Below are positions 25,243-33,724 of a DNA stretch of 64,000 nucleotides, one piece after another. The DNA is from Flavobacteriales bacterium (GTDB lineage Bacteria; Bacteroidota; Bacteroidia; UBA10329). The stretch spans positions 1 through 64,000 of the forward strand of contig WGMW01000020.1 in the NCBI GenBank assembly GCA_016124845.1, written 5' to 3'. The translations under genes were made by a program, and so were the position numbers. Within the stretch, counting starts at the first letter, position 1. The number at the start of each line of letters is the position of its first letter. The notes under the pieces were generated by a model. It was not told the DNA's origin, did not search any database, and saw nothing but the letters and a program-made list of their open reading frames with translations.

Positions 25243-26197
25243 CTCCGTATCTGTGGAATGGACCTTCTTCGAATGTGAGGCCGTATTCGGTCAATTCTTG
25301 GCGGATAGCCTCCTTCAGTTTTCCAGAACCAACTCCATGAATGAACGTGATCTGCACATACTTGCGGGTGAGCGCATTATTGAGCTTGCGCTCGAAATGC
25401 CGCATTTGCGTGAGGAATTTCTCATGGTCGGGCATGTCATTAGGTTCCGTTCCGAGAATGGCTTCCAAGTGAAGGTCAACTTCTTCTTCAATGGTTGGAA
25501 GCGAAGGTTTCTGAACCTGTTTGCCAGATTGTGGGATTTTCGGGAAGGAAGGCGCGGTAACCGCCTTTTCTTTTTCAATCGGAAAGCAGATGCCAGGGTT
25601 TTCAATGCCTTCGTAAGTCAAATAATTACCTGGTTTCACAAATCGTGTCACTTTCACTTTCGTGAGGCAGGAGATCGGCTCGCGCGCTTCGTAGCCCGTT
25701 TTGCCAAAGAAGATCACATCCACATTCAAATTGCTGAGCATGCCAATATCCTGTCTTCGCAGCGATTGCACCAACTGGTCCGATTTCGGAAGGATCTCAC
25801 CGTTGAAAATGCTGAACCATTCGTCACCTTCCTTGGCGGCCACATTCACCAGCAGGTGATAGTTGGAACTGTTGACGAACAGAAGGTCGAGGTCGCCACT
25901 TTCGGGTTTGGATGAATTGGTTGACGTGAAGACCAGCGCCAATTCAGGCAAGGCAACTGTATTTGAAGGTTTTGGAGCGGGCTTCGGTTGTGGTTTCGGT
26001 GTTTCAGGTTGGATGTATTGTGGCTGCGGTTGTGCAGGCACATGGTCGCGTTCGGCAGGTACGAGTTTGCTGAGCGGATACGGGTGCTTCAGACCGTATT
26101 CATCTTCCACAATGGCAGTTTTTGCATCAACGATGTGAACGATGGTCGCCTCACCGACCTCATCAAGGTAACGTACTTTTTCTCCAACTCGGAACAC
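25214..26197 (-). CDS. DUF2027 protein with C-terminal Smr domain
   Basis: The 327-residue protein starts with a short SH3-like segment (FRVGEKVRYLDEVGEATIV). A Pro/Gln-rich linker (about 52-80) and a DUF2027 beta domain (about 85-215) follow. The C-terminal Smr domain (about 240-327) has the ITFIHGVGSGKLKEAIRQEL core and the GVGATVVRLH end. Smr domains in MutS2-like proteins have endonuclease or nucleic-acid-binding activity. Here the MutS ATPase is absent, so the partner or substrate is unknown. It lies three bases downstream of the DUF2279 gene, in one operon, and its stop codon doubles as part of the rnpB promoter. Confidence 0.8.
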   Translation of the reverse strand: MFRVGEKVRYLDEVGEATIVHIVDAKTAIVEDEYGLKHPYPLSKLVPAERDHVPAQPQPQYIQPETPKPQPKPAPKPSNTVALPELALVFTSTNSSKPESGDLDLLFVNSSNYHLLVNVAAKEGDEWFSIFNGEILPKSDQLVQSLRRQDIGMLSNLNVDVIFFGKTGYEAREPISCLTKVKVTRFVKPGNYLTYEGIENPGICFPIEKEKAVTAPSFPKIPQSGKQVQKPSLPTIEEEVDLHLEAILGTEPNDMPDHEKFLTQMRHFERKLNNALTRKYVQITFIHGVGSGKLKEAIRQELTEYGLTFEEGPFHRYGVGATVVRLH

Positions 26198-26200
26198 GGC

Positions 26201-27127
26201 TCAAAAATAGATCGGATGGAATTTGACCTTTTGAACGGGATTGAATTCGACCGTTGGGAACGGAAGTTTGATGAGATTGACCGCTTTGAAAATGGTTCGC
26301 AGCCACTTTTTCTTCGTTCGGATCTTCGTTAGATCCACATCCAACGAAAGATAGAATTGCCGATAGCGTGTGAACTTTGGGTATGGATTGCCATTGGCAT
26401 CGACATCAGGGTTTTCAAACGCCCCTATCATGCCATTGGCTCCAAAACCCATTGCAAAATTGATCCAACGCGGAAACTTGCTCTGCTCCTTCAGAAATGA
26501 ATGGATGTTGATGGAAAGCCAAAAGGTTTGGCCGTTGTAATCCTTCATCATCCGCGACCCGAAATTGTCGCCCAGCAGATTGGGTCGATACTGTGCGAAA
26601 TCTGTCGGGTGGTACGAGATCTTAGGCGTGATGCGCTGCTCATTCCAGGCCAATTCCTGTAGAATGACCGCAAATGAGCCACATGTGTTGACCGTGAAAT
26701 CGCTGAGTGAAAAACCCCACGCACCCGAAAAACCGTCCAATATTTCGATGCCAGCCATGTAAAAACTGCCCATGAAACCGCCTGCCCAAATACTGGTCTT
26801 TCGGTTGAAACCAGACCATCGCATAAAATCCATGTAATAGTAACCGATGGCGTAACTGGTAAGGAAATGCCCTGCCTTATCCATCTGCAACCATTCTCGG
26901 CTGTCATCAAACAGGTGGAACTTGGAACGCGGTTCGTTGGCATACCAAAGTTGGTTCAGGCCGACCACGGAACCGACCCAGAGGGAGGCCGTTCCTGCTC
27001 CCAGACCAATAGCTCTTCCTTTATAGATGGTGTCGCGGTAAAACTTGAATGTGGATGGATCGGACTGAGCCCAACTGCAATTCACGGCAAGCAGCAGAAA
27101 ACTCGAAAGCAGCAGCTTCTTCAACAT
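26201..27127 (-). CDS. DUF2279 (YfiM-like) membrane/periplasmic protein
   Basis: The 308-residue protein has a signal peptide (MLKKLLLSSFLLLAVNCSWAQ). A DUF2279 region follows, with hydrophobic helices containing MDKAGHFLTSYAIGYYYMDF (about 85-104, with a conserved His) and GFMGSFYMAGIEILDGFS. The C-terminal third is soluble, with WINFAMGFGANGMIGAFE and basic tail segments. Family function is not established; YfiM of enterobacteria is an outer-membrane lipoprotein relative. It is the first gene of a leftward operon with DUF2027-Smr and diverges from the Tyr-rich protein gene. Confidence 0.7.
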   Translation of the reverse strand: MLKKLLLSSFLLLAVNCSWAQSDPSTFKFYRDTIYKGRAIGLGAGTASLWVGSVVGLNQLWYANEPRSKFHLFDDSREWLQMDKAGHFLTSYAIGYYYMDFMRWSGFNRKTSIWAGGFMGSFYMAGIEILDGFSGAWGFSLSDFTVNTCGSFAVILQELAWNEQRITPKISYHPTDFAQYRPNLLGDNFGSRMMKDYNGQTFWLSINIHSFLKEQSKFPRWINFAMGFGANGMIGAFENPDVDANGNPYPKFTRYRQFYLSLDVDLTKIRTKKKWLRTIFKAVNLIKLPFPTVEFNPVQKVKFHPIYF

Positions 27128-27333
27128 GTTGTAAAGGTAGTTTCCTCAAACAGGAAATCCGAAATTCAAAAAACTTCAAGTTGGAAACCGTTTCGAATTT
27201 CACTTTTCAGGTTTCTCATCTCAGTATTTTGTGCTTAGAATTTCATGAAAAAGCAGTTTGGCATTGTCTTGGGTATAGTGGCTGCAAGCGACCGATAAAA
27301 GTGCCGCAGATGTCTAACCAAAAACTGAAGATC

Positions 27334-28653
27334 ATGAAAAAGCTGACTTTGATATTGATGGGTGTTCTGGCCCTTACGTTCCAGTCCAAAGCCCACGGAT
27401 ATTCGTACATAAATAGCTACGCGGATGCGATCGTTTTCGATGAGATGGGAATCACTTTTGCCGTTTATCCAGATGGCGAGTTCGATTTTTATTTTGCCAA
27501 TTCAGGTGCCACAACGGTGAGCAATGGATATGTGAATGCAACGTTCAATTCGGGCTACAATTACAATCCGTATGTGCAGTATGACGATTACGGTGCGGTG
27601 GTTCAGGTAGAGAATGTGCCTGTTTTCTACGATTGGTACGGACGCGTGAGCCAAGTAGGTGATGTGCAGATCAGCTACAACAACCGTAGAGTTTGTCGGG
27701 TTGGCGGGATGAACATTTACTACAACGGCTACGGCCGATACGCCTACCACACAGGTTTCATCAACACATGGAATCCTTACTTCGTGTACCGTCCGTTCTA
27801 CGTGGCGTTTGTAAGACCTACCATGTGTTTCGTGAACCTGAATCCCTACAGAAGATACTACCGACCAGTGCGCTACACGTACTACCATCCGTATGTGAGC
27901 AACCCACGTCCATGCTACGCCACCATTGGCCACACATACACCCCAAGTGGAAATGTGGTGACAACCACGCAACATCGTTACTCACAGACTCCTGGCTACG
28001 GCCAAACACCTGTGGTGCGCCAACGAACAACGGTTACCAAAGCAATGGAGGCTCCACGACCAACCGCGGTAAACCGCGGAACGATGAGCCAGCATACAGC
28101 TGCGACTTCGAACTACGGACGAACAGGTTCGGTTCCAAGCAACGGTTCCAATTACCGAACAGCACCGACAAATGGGTACAACAACGGCCGTGTCAATCAA
28201 ACCTCGGTTTCACGCAATGCGGCAACTACGCAAGCACGACCTGTACAAACCGCGCCTGCAAGAAGTAACGCAGCAACCAGAAGTACAGGTTCAAGCAGAC
28301 CGACAGTGGTTGCTCCGAACAGAAGTGGTTCAACTTCCGGCTCAATGAGCAGAGGAAGTAGCACTTCGGTACGAACTGCACCAGCGAGAACTACACAGAG
28401 TTCCGGTTCGAGCAGAGGTTCATTGTCGAGTTCATCTTCCATGAACCGCGGAACTTCAACCCATGTTCAGCAGAGTTCAGGTTCAAGAAATGCGGTTTCA
28501 AAACCCAGCTCAAGTGCACCTTCGAGAACCACAGCTTCGAGACCTGCCTCCACAAGAAGTACAGGTTCAGTAAGCAAGGCTCCAAGCAGAAGCAGTTCAT
28601 CAACCAGCATGAACAAGGGAGGTTTCTCCAAGGGTTCTGCCGGTAGAAAATAG
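27334..28653 (+). CDS. exported Tyr-rich / Ser-Thr-Arg-rich low-complexity protein
   Basis: The product is about 439 residues. It starts at the ATG at 27334, where MKKLTLILMGVLALTFQSKAHG is the signal peptide; upstream in-frame ATGs at 27310 or 27049 precede it, and 27049 lies inside the divergent DUF2279 gene. Residues 25-200 are rich in Tyr, Asn and Arg, with repeated paired strands (YNNRRVCRVGGMNIYYNGYG). The C-terminal half (about 230-439) is low-complexity Ser/Thr/Arg/Ala with recurring RSTGS, SRTTAS and SGS steps, likely disordered and strongly basic. It could be an extracellular matrix or surface-binding protein; this is inference. A strong terminator follows. Confidence 0.65.
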   Translation: MKKLTLILMGVLALTFQSKAHGYSYINSYADAIVFDEMGITFAVYPDGEFDFYFANSGATTVSNGYVNATFNSGYNYNPYVQYDDYGAVVQVENVPVFYDWYGRVSQVGDVQISYNNRRVCRVGGMNIYYNGYGRYAYHTGFINTWNPYFVYRPFYVAFVRPTMCFVNLNPYRRYYRPVRYTYYHPYVSNPRPCYATIGHTYTPSGNVVTTTQHRYSQTPGYGQTPVVRQRTTVTKAMEAPRPTAVNRGTMSQHTAATSNYGRTGSVPSNGSNYRTAPTNGYNNGRVNQTSVSRNAATTQARPVQTAPARSNAATRSTGSSRPTVVAPNRSGSTSGSMSRGSSTSVRTAPARTTQSSGSSRGSLSSSSSMNRGTSTHVQQSSGSRNAVSKPSSSAPSRTTASRPASTRSTGSVSKAPSRSSSSTSMNKGGFSKGSAGRK

Positions 28654-28677
28654 AGTGGAAAGATTTGGTGGGAGAGG

Positions 28678-28706
28678 CGGTCGCGCGAAAGCGCGGCCGT
28701 TTTTTT
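28678..28706 (+). terminator. intrinsic terminator after the 27334 gene
   Basis: CGGTCGCGC and GCGCGGCCG pair with one G-T pair around GAAA, and seven T follow (28700-28706). The T-run reaches into the stop codon of the convergent small gene at 28705. Confidence 0.85.
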
Positions 28707-29001
28707 ATTGGGTCAGAATCATCACCAGTACAAAAATGGCGAAAGCGACCGCCATCATGGCAACGAACGTTTTTCGCGTGAACGCTTCGCGTTGAAGTTT
28801 TTTGTTGATGTGAATCTTCCGAACGATGCGCTTCAGTTTTTCCCTCGGTATTTTCCTTTCAGGCGCAGCCTTTCTTTTGTATTGGGCACCGGAATAAATA
28901 TTGTGTTTCAGGTTGGCGGTCCTTTCTCGCCTTGCTTCCAGCAGCGCACGGTTGTAATTCATTCTGCGCACCATGTCCATTACGTGACCTCCAAAACTCA
29001 T
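28705..29001 (-). CDS. small basic single-helix membrane protein
   Basis: The 98-residue protein is very basic through residues 10-75 (many Arg and Lys: NRALLEARRERTANL, RKAAPERKIPREKLKRIVRK). It ends in one transmembrane helix (MMAVAFAIFVLVMILTQ). That predicts a tail-anchored protein with a positively charged cytosolic part, able to bind nucleic acid or lipid headgroups; the function is unknown. It lies 44 bases downstream of the TonB receptor gene on the same strand and may share its transcript. Confidence 0.5.
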   Translation of the reverse strand: MSFGGHVMDMVRRMNYNRALLEARRERTANLKHNIYSGAQYKRKAAPERKIPREKLKRIVRKIHINKKLQREAFTRKTFVAMMAVAFAIFVLVMILTQ

Positions 29002-29045
29002 TCCGATGAAAAAGTATGCAATTATTCGGTTCGGTTTCGGTGGAA

Positions 29046-31427
29046 TCAGATCTCCACCACGATCCCAAAGGAAGGGATCACAGTTCCTGTCACATTCTTC
29101 ACCTGTTGGAGTTGATAGCGTGATGGGTCGTTGGGGTCGATCAGTGGATTTCCGTTGCTATCGGTCGGAACGATGTATTGTGGAGGCTGCTGCGCTTTGA
29201 AATTGTACACGTTCTGAACATCGATGTACACGTTGAGTGCCCATTTTTTGAAAAACCATTTCTTGTCTACACGCATGTCGAGGAAATGCGCAGGCGTGAG
29301 CCGTTGGCTGTTGAGGCGCGAATAATCGGGCAGTGCGCTTCGGTTGAGTTGCCAGACGGGAATGAGTGAGGAGGTCTGCACATCGGCTGGAGTATAAGGT
29401 GCGCCACCAGTAAATCGCCAGCGCACGCCAAGTTCCCAGTTCCGTTTGAACTTTTTTCCTGCGGTGATGGAGATGAGGTGCTGTGCATCCCAGGCAGAAG
29501 GCACGAATTTGCCATTGCGGTCTTGGAACTCGCTGCGCACCCACGTGTAGGCAAGAATGCCGTAAAAGCCTTTCCACAGTTTCTGTTGCACAAGGAACTC
29601 CACTCCATAGGCGCGTCCTTGGTTGTTCGAGACCACAGCCTCATTTCCGATCACTCCGAAATTAGCCCCAAGGTTGGCCAAAGAAATGCTATCGCGAAGC
29701 AGGAACGGATAATGCTGCCAGTACTTGAAAAATCCTTCAACCGACACTTTCAATCCGTTCTTATTTACATACTCGGTGCCCAGAACCGCGTGGTTGGATG
29801 CGATGTATTTCAACCCGTTCTGCTTGTTCACGAGTACACCACTGTTATCGCGGTAACCGAAAGTAGTGTAGGGCGGTTGCTGAAAGTAACGGCCTACGTT
29901 GAAGTTGAGACTGAAATTGTCGTTGAACGAATAGGAGAGCGAAAATCTTGGAGAGAACGTCTCGTATGTTTTGGCCATTTCCTTCGAGTAGCTGTTGCCA
30001 TCAACCCGCGCTCCGAGCGAGAGCAGCAATCGGCCTTCCACAAACGAACGGCTCACCTGCCCGAAAGCGCCCCATTTGTGCAGCTCGATGGCCGATGAAA
30101 ACGACTTGCTGAAAATGGAACCATCTGGAAGTGTGATCTTATTGAACGTACTGTTGGTGTATCGCGCGTATTCGTAAACCACCCCGTAATTGATCTTCCA
30201 ACCTTTGTCGCGCCAGTTGTTCTCAAACCGCATCTTGTTCTCTATTTCCTGACTCTTGTAGTTGAGTATCAGGTTGGTATCGACCTCAATGTTGTCCATG
30301 TATTTGATGGCGGTGTTGTTGAGCATGTTGCGGCTCACCACCAACTGCGAATAACCTTTTTCGCGGTAATTCTTCCAGTTCACGCCAAGCGTATAATTCC
30401 ATTGATTGTTTACGGGCAGCACTTCCACCAACCGCTTCTGATCCTCATCCAAATTCTTGTCAAGGTTGAGTTTGAACTGGTCGATGGCACCGAGACCGAC
30501 CACGATCAGCTCGTTCTTATCGTTGATCTTCGCCTTGTATTTCAGCTGGAAGTCATCGTACGTTGGCAGGAACGGCAGTTTCAGCAACGCGAACAGAAAT
30601 TGCAGGTAACTTCTGCGATACGAGAACATGAACGAATGGCCTTTGGCGATCGGTCCTTCGATGGTGATGCCTGCATCGTTCGCGCCCAGCGTGAAATTGC
30701 CACCGATGCGATCCTGGCGCGGATCCTTCATTTTGAAATTCAGCACCGAGCTCAACGCATTGCCTCGGTTGGCAGGAAACGCACCTGAATAGAATTCCAC
30801 TTCGCGGATGAAATTCACGTTGATCATTCCCACCGGACCGCCCGAAGAGCCCTGCGTAGCGAAGTGATTGATGTTGGGAACCTCCACTCCGTCCAAGTAG
30901 AATCGGTTCTCGTTGGGCGCGCCTCCGCGGATGATGATGTCGTTCCTGAACGCCACGGTTGATTGAACACCAGGAAGCGATTGCAGCGCCTTGGAAATAT
31001 CGCGGTTTCCGCCTGGGTTCCGTTGAATTTCGTTCACTCCGATCGTCCGCAACGAAACAGGACTTTCCTCTTTCTTCTCGAACGGATTGGCCGTGACCAC
31101 AACCGCTTCAAGGGTTTTGCTGTCCTCTTCCAATTTCACATTGATCAGCGCAGGCTTGTTATTGAAAACCTCCACTTCATACTCTACATGCGTCTTGTAT
31201 CCGAGAAACGACACTTCCACGTTGTATAGTCCTGGCGTGATGTTCTTGATCTCGTAATTGCCATCAAGATCGGTAGATGCACCCAGCGTGGTGCCTTGCA
31301 GCACTACATTGGCAAACGGGATCGGCTCATTGCTGTTGGCATCCGAAACGCGGCCTTGCACAATTCCCGTTTGGGCGAACGTTGATAAACTGGAGATCAG
31401 AAGAAGGGCGAACAATACGTGCTTCAT
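29046..31427 (-). CDS. TonB-dependent receptor with carboxypeptidase-regulatory N-domain
   Basis: The 793-residue outer-membrane receptor has a signal peptide (to TFAQ, about 19). A carboxypeptidase-regulatory-like domain (IVQGRVSDANSNEPIPFANV, about 22-105) follows. Then comes a TonB plug domain (about 110-230, with IIIRGGAPNENRFYLDGVEV) and a long 22-strand barrel ending with FGIVVEI. Such receptors import siderophores, cobalamin or glycans with energy from TonB-ExbBD. No SusD partner or siderophore gene lies beside it, so the substrate is open. It is the upstream gene of the basic membrane protein at 28705. Confidence 0.88.
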   Translation of the reverse strand: MKHVLFALLLISSLSTFAQTGIVQGRVSDANSNEPIPFANVVLQGTTLGASTDLDGNYEIKNITPGLYNVEVSFLGYKTHVEYEVEVFNNKPALINVKLEEDSKTLEAVVVTANPFEKKEESPVSLRTIGVNEIQRNPGGNRDISKALQSLPGVQSTVAFRNDIIIRGGAPNENRFYLDGVEVPNINHFATQGSSGGPVGMINVNFIREVEFYSGAFPANRGNALSSVLNFKMKDPRQDRIGGNFTLGANDAGITIEGPIAKGHSFMFSYRRSYLQFLFALLKLPFLPTYDDFQLKYKAKINDKNELIVVGLGAIDQFKLNLDKNLDEDQKRLVEVLPVNNQWNYTLGVNWKNYREKGYSQLVVSRNMLNNTAIKYMDNIEVDTNLILNYKSQEIENKMRFENNWRDKGWKINYGVVYEYARYTNSTFNKITLPDGSIFSKSFSSAIELHKWGAFGQVSRSFVEGRLLLSLGARVDGNSYSKEMAKTYETFSPRFSLSYSFNDNFSLNFNVGRYFQQPPYTTFGYRDNSGVLVNKQNGLKYIASNHAVLGTEYVNKNGLKVSVEGFFKYWQHYPFLLRDSISLANLGANFGVIGNEAVVSNNQGRAYGVEFLVQQKLWKGFYGILAYTWVRSEFQDRNGKFVPSAWDAQHLISITAGKKFKRNWELGVRWRFTGGAPYTPADVQTSSLIPVWQLNRSALPDYSRLNSQRLTPAHFLDMRVDKKWFFKKWALNVYIDVQNVYNFKAQQPPQYIVPTDSNGNPLIDPNDPSRYQLQQVKNVTGTVIPSFGIVVEI

Positions 31428-31523
31428 TCTTGGTCTGAGGTTGATTTTGGTTCTAAACCCAACTCGTTAAATATTGTTCGCGGCCGAAGCATTTGTGCTG
31501 TACTTTTGGGTGATGAACGCTCT

Positions 31524-31811
31524 ATGAAAACAGAGAAAAAATGTTCAAACTGTGGTGAGTGGACCACTTGGGAAAAGCAGCCGACCGACCGCTGTGTCCA
31601 TTGCGATGAGCTGCTCGATCATCTTTCGCTGAAGGAAAAAGAAGCAAGGGAGGAGCGGGAGCGAATTTTCAAGGAGAACGACTTTTTCCGTGTTCGGGAA
31701 GATGACAACTTCCTGATGGTAATGGTTCGAAAGACGGGCTGGGTATTGCATGCCATTTTTGCTGCGATCACGTGGTTTTTTCTCTGGATGGCCGCGACTA
31801 CGCCAGGATGA
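31524..31811 (+). CDS. small zinc-ribbon-like membrane-anchored protein
   Basis: The 95-residue protein starts at the ATG at 31524, where MKTEKKCSNCGEWTTWEKQP begins. It has two CxxC pairs (CSNC near 7-10 and CVHC near 25-28), so a zinc ribbon is likely. A charged helix and a C-terminal transmembrane segment (TGWVLHAIFAAITWFFLWMAATTP) follow. The function is unknown; a metal-sensing or scaffold role is only a guess. TACTTTTG (31501-31508) upstream resembles a -7 box, with a TTG 24 bases before it, slightly long spacing. Its TGA overlaps the ATG of the next gene by ATGA, so the two are translationally coupled. Confidence 0.65.
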   Translation: MKTEKKCSNCGEWTTWEKQPTDRCVHCDELLDHLSLKEKEAREERERIFKENDFFRVREDDNFLMVMVRKTGWVLHAIFAAITWFFLWMAATTPG

Positions 31812-32197
31812 AACAGACATTGTCAAATCCGATTTTTCTGGTGGCTGTTGCGTTGGCCGCCACCAATCAGTTGCTGGAAAAAGCATTCGGGATTTTCGTT
31901 CCCATAATTCACAGCTATTTGGACGACCTGCTGTGCTTTCCGATCGTGCTCACACTGGGTTTGGCCATGTACCGCTATTTCATTCCGAATTATCGACTGA
32001 CCGCATGGCACATTTGGCCAATACTAATTATCTATTCGGTGTATTTTGAATGGTACTTGCCTCGCACTTCAAATGCTTACACTTCAGATGTATTGGATGT
32101 GCTGATGTACGTTTTGGGAGCCGTGATGTTCAATCTTACCATCAACAGCGAGATCAGCTTCAGAAGAACACCATCACTAAATTCTCCTTCTCTGTGA
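31808..32197 (+). CDS. small polytopic membrane protein
   Basis: The 129-residue protein starts at the ATG overlapping the preceding stop. It has about four hydrophobic segments (NPIFLVAVALAATNQLLEKA, then LLCFPIVLTLGLAMYRYF, then IWPILIIYSVYFEWY, then LDVLMYVLGAVMFNLTI) and little else. Similar short Bacteroidota membrane proteins are sometimes labelled as magnesium-citrate transporters, but I see nothing here that shows transport. The shared ATGA junction argues that it works with the zinc-ribbon-like protein, perhaps as one membrane complex. Confidence 0.6.
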   Translation: MKQTLSNPIFLVAVALAATNQLLEKAFGIFVPIIHSYLDDLLCFPIVLTLGLAMYRYFIPNYRLTAWHIWPILIIYSVYFEWYLPRTSNAYTSDVLDVLMYVLGAVMFNLTINSEISFRRTPSLNSPSL

Positions 32198-32239
32198 ATC
32201 TCTATTTCTCAGAAAGTCTCTGTGTAAGAAACAAATTGG

Positions 32240-33649
32240 TCAAGCACCGATCTCAGCCTTGCAAGCTTCAAGAATAGCTAACGCGTCTTCTCGGGTTCTC
32301 GCTTCCGCGTAAGTTCGCAGAACAGGTTCCGTTCCTGATGGACGGATCATCACCCATTCGTGGTCGCTGAGCCAATATTTCCAGCCATCAAGGTCATCGA
32401 TTTTTTGAACCTTGTAATGGCCGAAGTGGTCGTATTTACCAGCTTCGCAATTGGCCACGATTTCTTCTTTCAATGATTGAGCAATGCGGAGGTCATTCCG
32501 CTCAAAGGCGAATTCACCAACGATGTCATAGATCTCTTGAATGAGGTCGTGCAGACTTTTACCCGATTTGGCCATGAATTCCCACAGCACCAACCCATTC
32601 CAAATGCCATCGCGTTCTGGAATGTGACCTTTCACGGCAATGCCGCCACTTTCCTCTCCACCAACAAGCACATCTTCGGTAATCATAATGCCGCACAAAT
32701 GCTTGAAACCGATCTTCACCACATCCAATTCCAAACCGTATTTCTCACACAATTGATTGATTTTGACGGTGGATGAAAAACCAGTTCCAACACGGCCGTT
32801 CCAGCCTTTCACCTTGTGCAGATAGTGAATGAGCAACAGCAGAATGTGGTGGCTGTCCACATAATTCCCTTCGTGGTCGAAAAGCGCAATGCGGTCGGCA
32901 TCGCCATCCGTAGCAAGGCCGCAATCGATATCGCCTGAAATTTTGATGACCTCAGCAAATTCACCGAGGTTTTTGAGAATCGGTTCGGGTGGCGTTCCGT
33001 CAAAAAGCGGATTGCGTTCGCAATGGAGAAACGTGATGTCAGGAAACAACCTTCGCATCACGTACTGACCAGAACCGTACATCGCATCGTATGCGAATTC
33101 CACCCCTGAATTTCGGATAGCATCGAGGTCAAAATTGGCTTCGACTTTATGAACGTATAGATCTTCCAATTCGGCTGTTTTCAGCTTTCCGCTTTCGCGG
33201 TAGCTGTCAAGGTCGATGGCGTCCAACTCAAATTCATATTCATCGGGGATGAGTTTCTCCACAGCTTTTACATCGGCCTCCAAAAGCGGGCCACCATGGT
33301 TTCCTTTCAACTTATAGCCGTTATCCGCTGGCGGATTGTGGCTTGCCGTGATGATAACACCGATGCCTGTTTTCAATTCCTTCGCACCCAACGAAACCAT
33401 GGGCGTGGTAACTGGACCTTCAGCCAGATACACTTCAAATCCATTCTGCAGAAAAACCTTGGCGGTCGTTTCAGCGAAAAGTTCGCCCCCGAAACGGCAA
33501 TCGTGACCGACAACAGCCACTTTCGGCAGGCCTTGCGCCAAGACCCAATTGGCCGTTCCTTGCGCTACGCGCGCTACATTTTCTACCGTGAATTCCTTGG
33601 CGACCACCGCGCGCCAACCGTCTGTTCCGAATTTGATGGGAATTGCCAT
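32240..33649 (-). CDS. phosphoglucomutase/phosphomannomutase family enzyme
   Basis: The 469-residue cytosolic enzyme is a complete alpha-D-phosphohexomutase. The four active-site blocks are in place: TASHNPPADN with phospho-Ser103, the metal loop TDGDADRIA (about 247-255), the sugar loop GGEESGGIAVKGH (about 335-347) and the phosphate loop IRPSGTEPVLRTYAEA near the end. The family interconverts hexose 1- and 6-phosphates, feeding cell-surface sugars and glycogen; which sugar is not decided by these motifs. It is transcribed leftward with mltG upstream, separated by a 70-bp multi-hairpin gap. Confidence 0.88.
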   Translation of the reverse strand: MAIPIKFGTDGWRAVVAKEFTVENVARVAQGTANWVLAQGLPKVAVVGHDCRFGGELFAETTAKVFLQNGFEVYLAEGPVTTPMVSLGAKELKTGIGVIITASHNPPADNGYKLKGNHGGPLLEADVKAVEKLIPDEYEFELDAIDLDSYRESGKLKTAELEDLYVHKVEANFDLDAIRNSGVEFAYDAMYGSGQYVMRRLFPDITFLHCERNPLFDGTPPEPILKNLGEFAEVIKISGDIDCGLATDGDADRIALFDHEGNYVDSHHILLLLIHYLHKVKGWNGRVGTGFSSTVKINQLCEKYGLELDVVKIGFKHLCGIMITEDVLVGGEESGGIAVKGHIPERDGIWNGLVLWEFMAKSGKSLHDLIQEIYDIVGEFAFERNDLRIAQSLKEEIVANCEAGKYDHFGHYKVQKIDDLDGWKYWLSDHEWVMIRPSGTEPVLRTYAEARTREDALAILEACKAEIGA

Positions 33650-33670
33650 CTGAAAGGTTTTGGGCGAATG

Positions 33671-33724
33671 TAGGGGTTTGCTGTGGCAAACCGGTTGTAA
33701 GGGCGTACGGCCATACGCCCCTAT
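33671..33724. repeat. double-hairpin palindrome between mltG and the mutase gene
   Basis: TAGGGG...CCCCTA flanks two nested stems, GGTTTGC/GCAAACC and GGGCGTA/TACGCCC. This GGGCGTAxGGCC-type palindrome is a common dispersed intergenic repeat. It reaches into the stop codon of mltG (33721) and may also stall or end transcription. Confidence 0.55.

Noticed and set aside
27049-27333. Upstream start for the Tyr-rich protein
   Set aside because: The added segment lies over the start of the divergent DUF2279 gene and comes before a good signal peptide at 27334.
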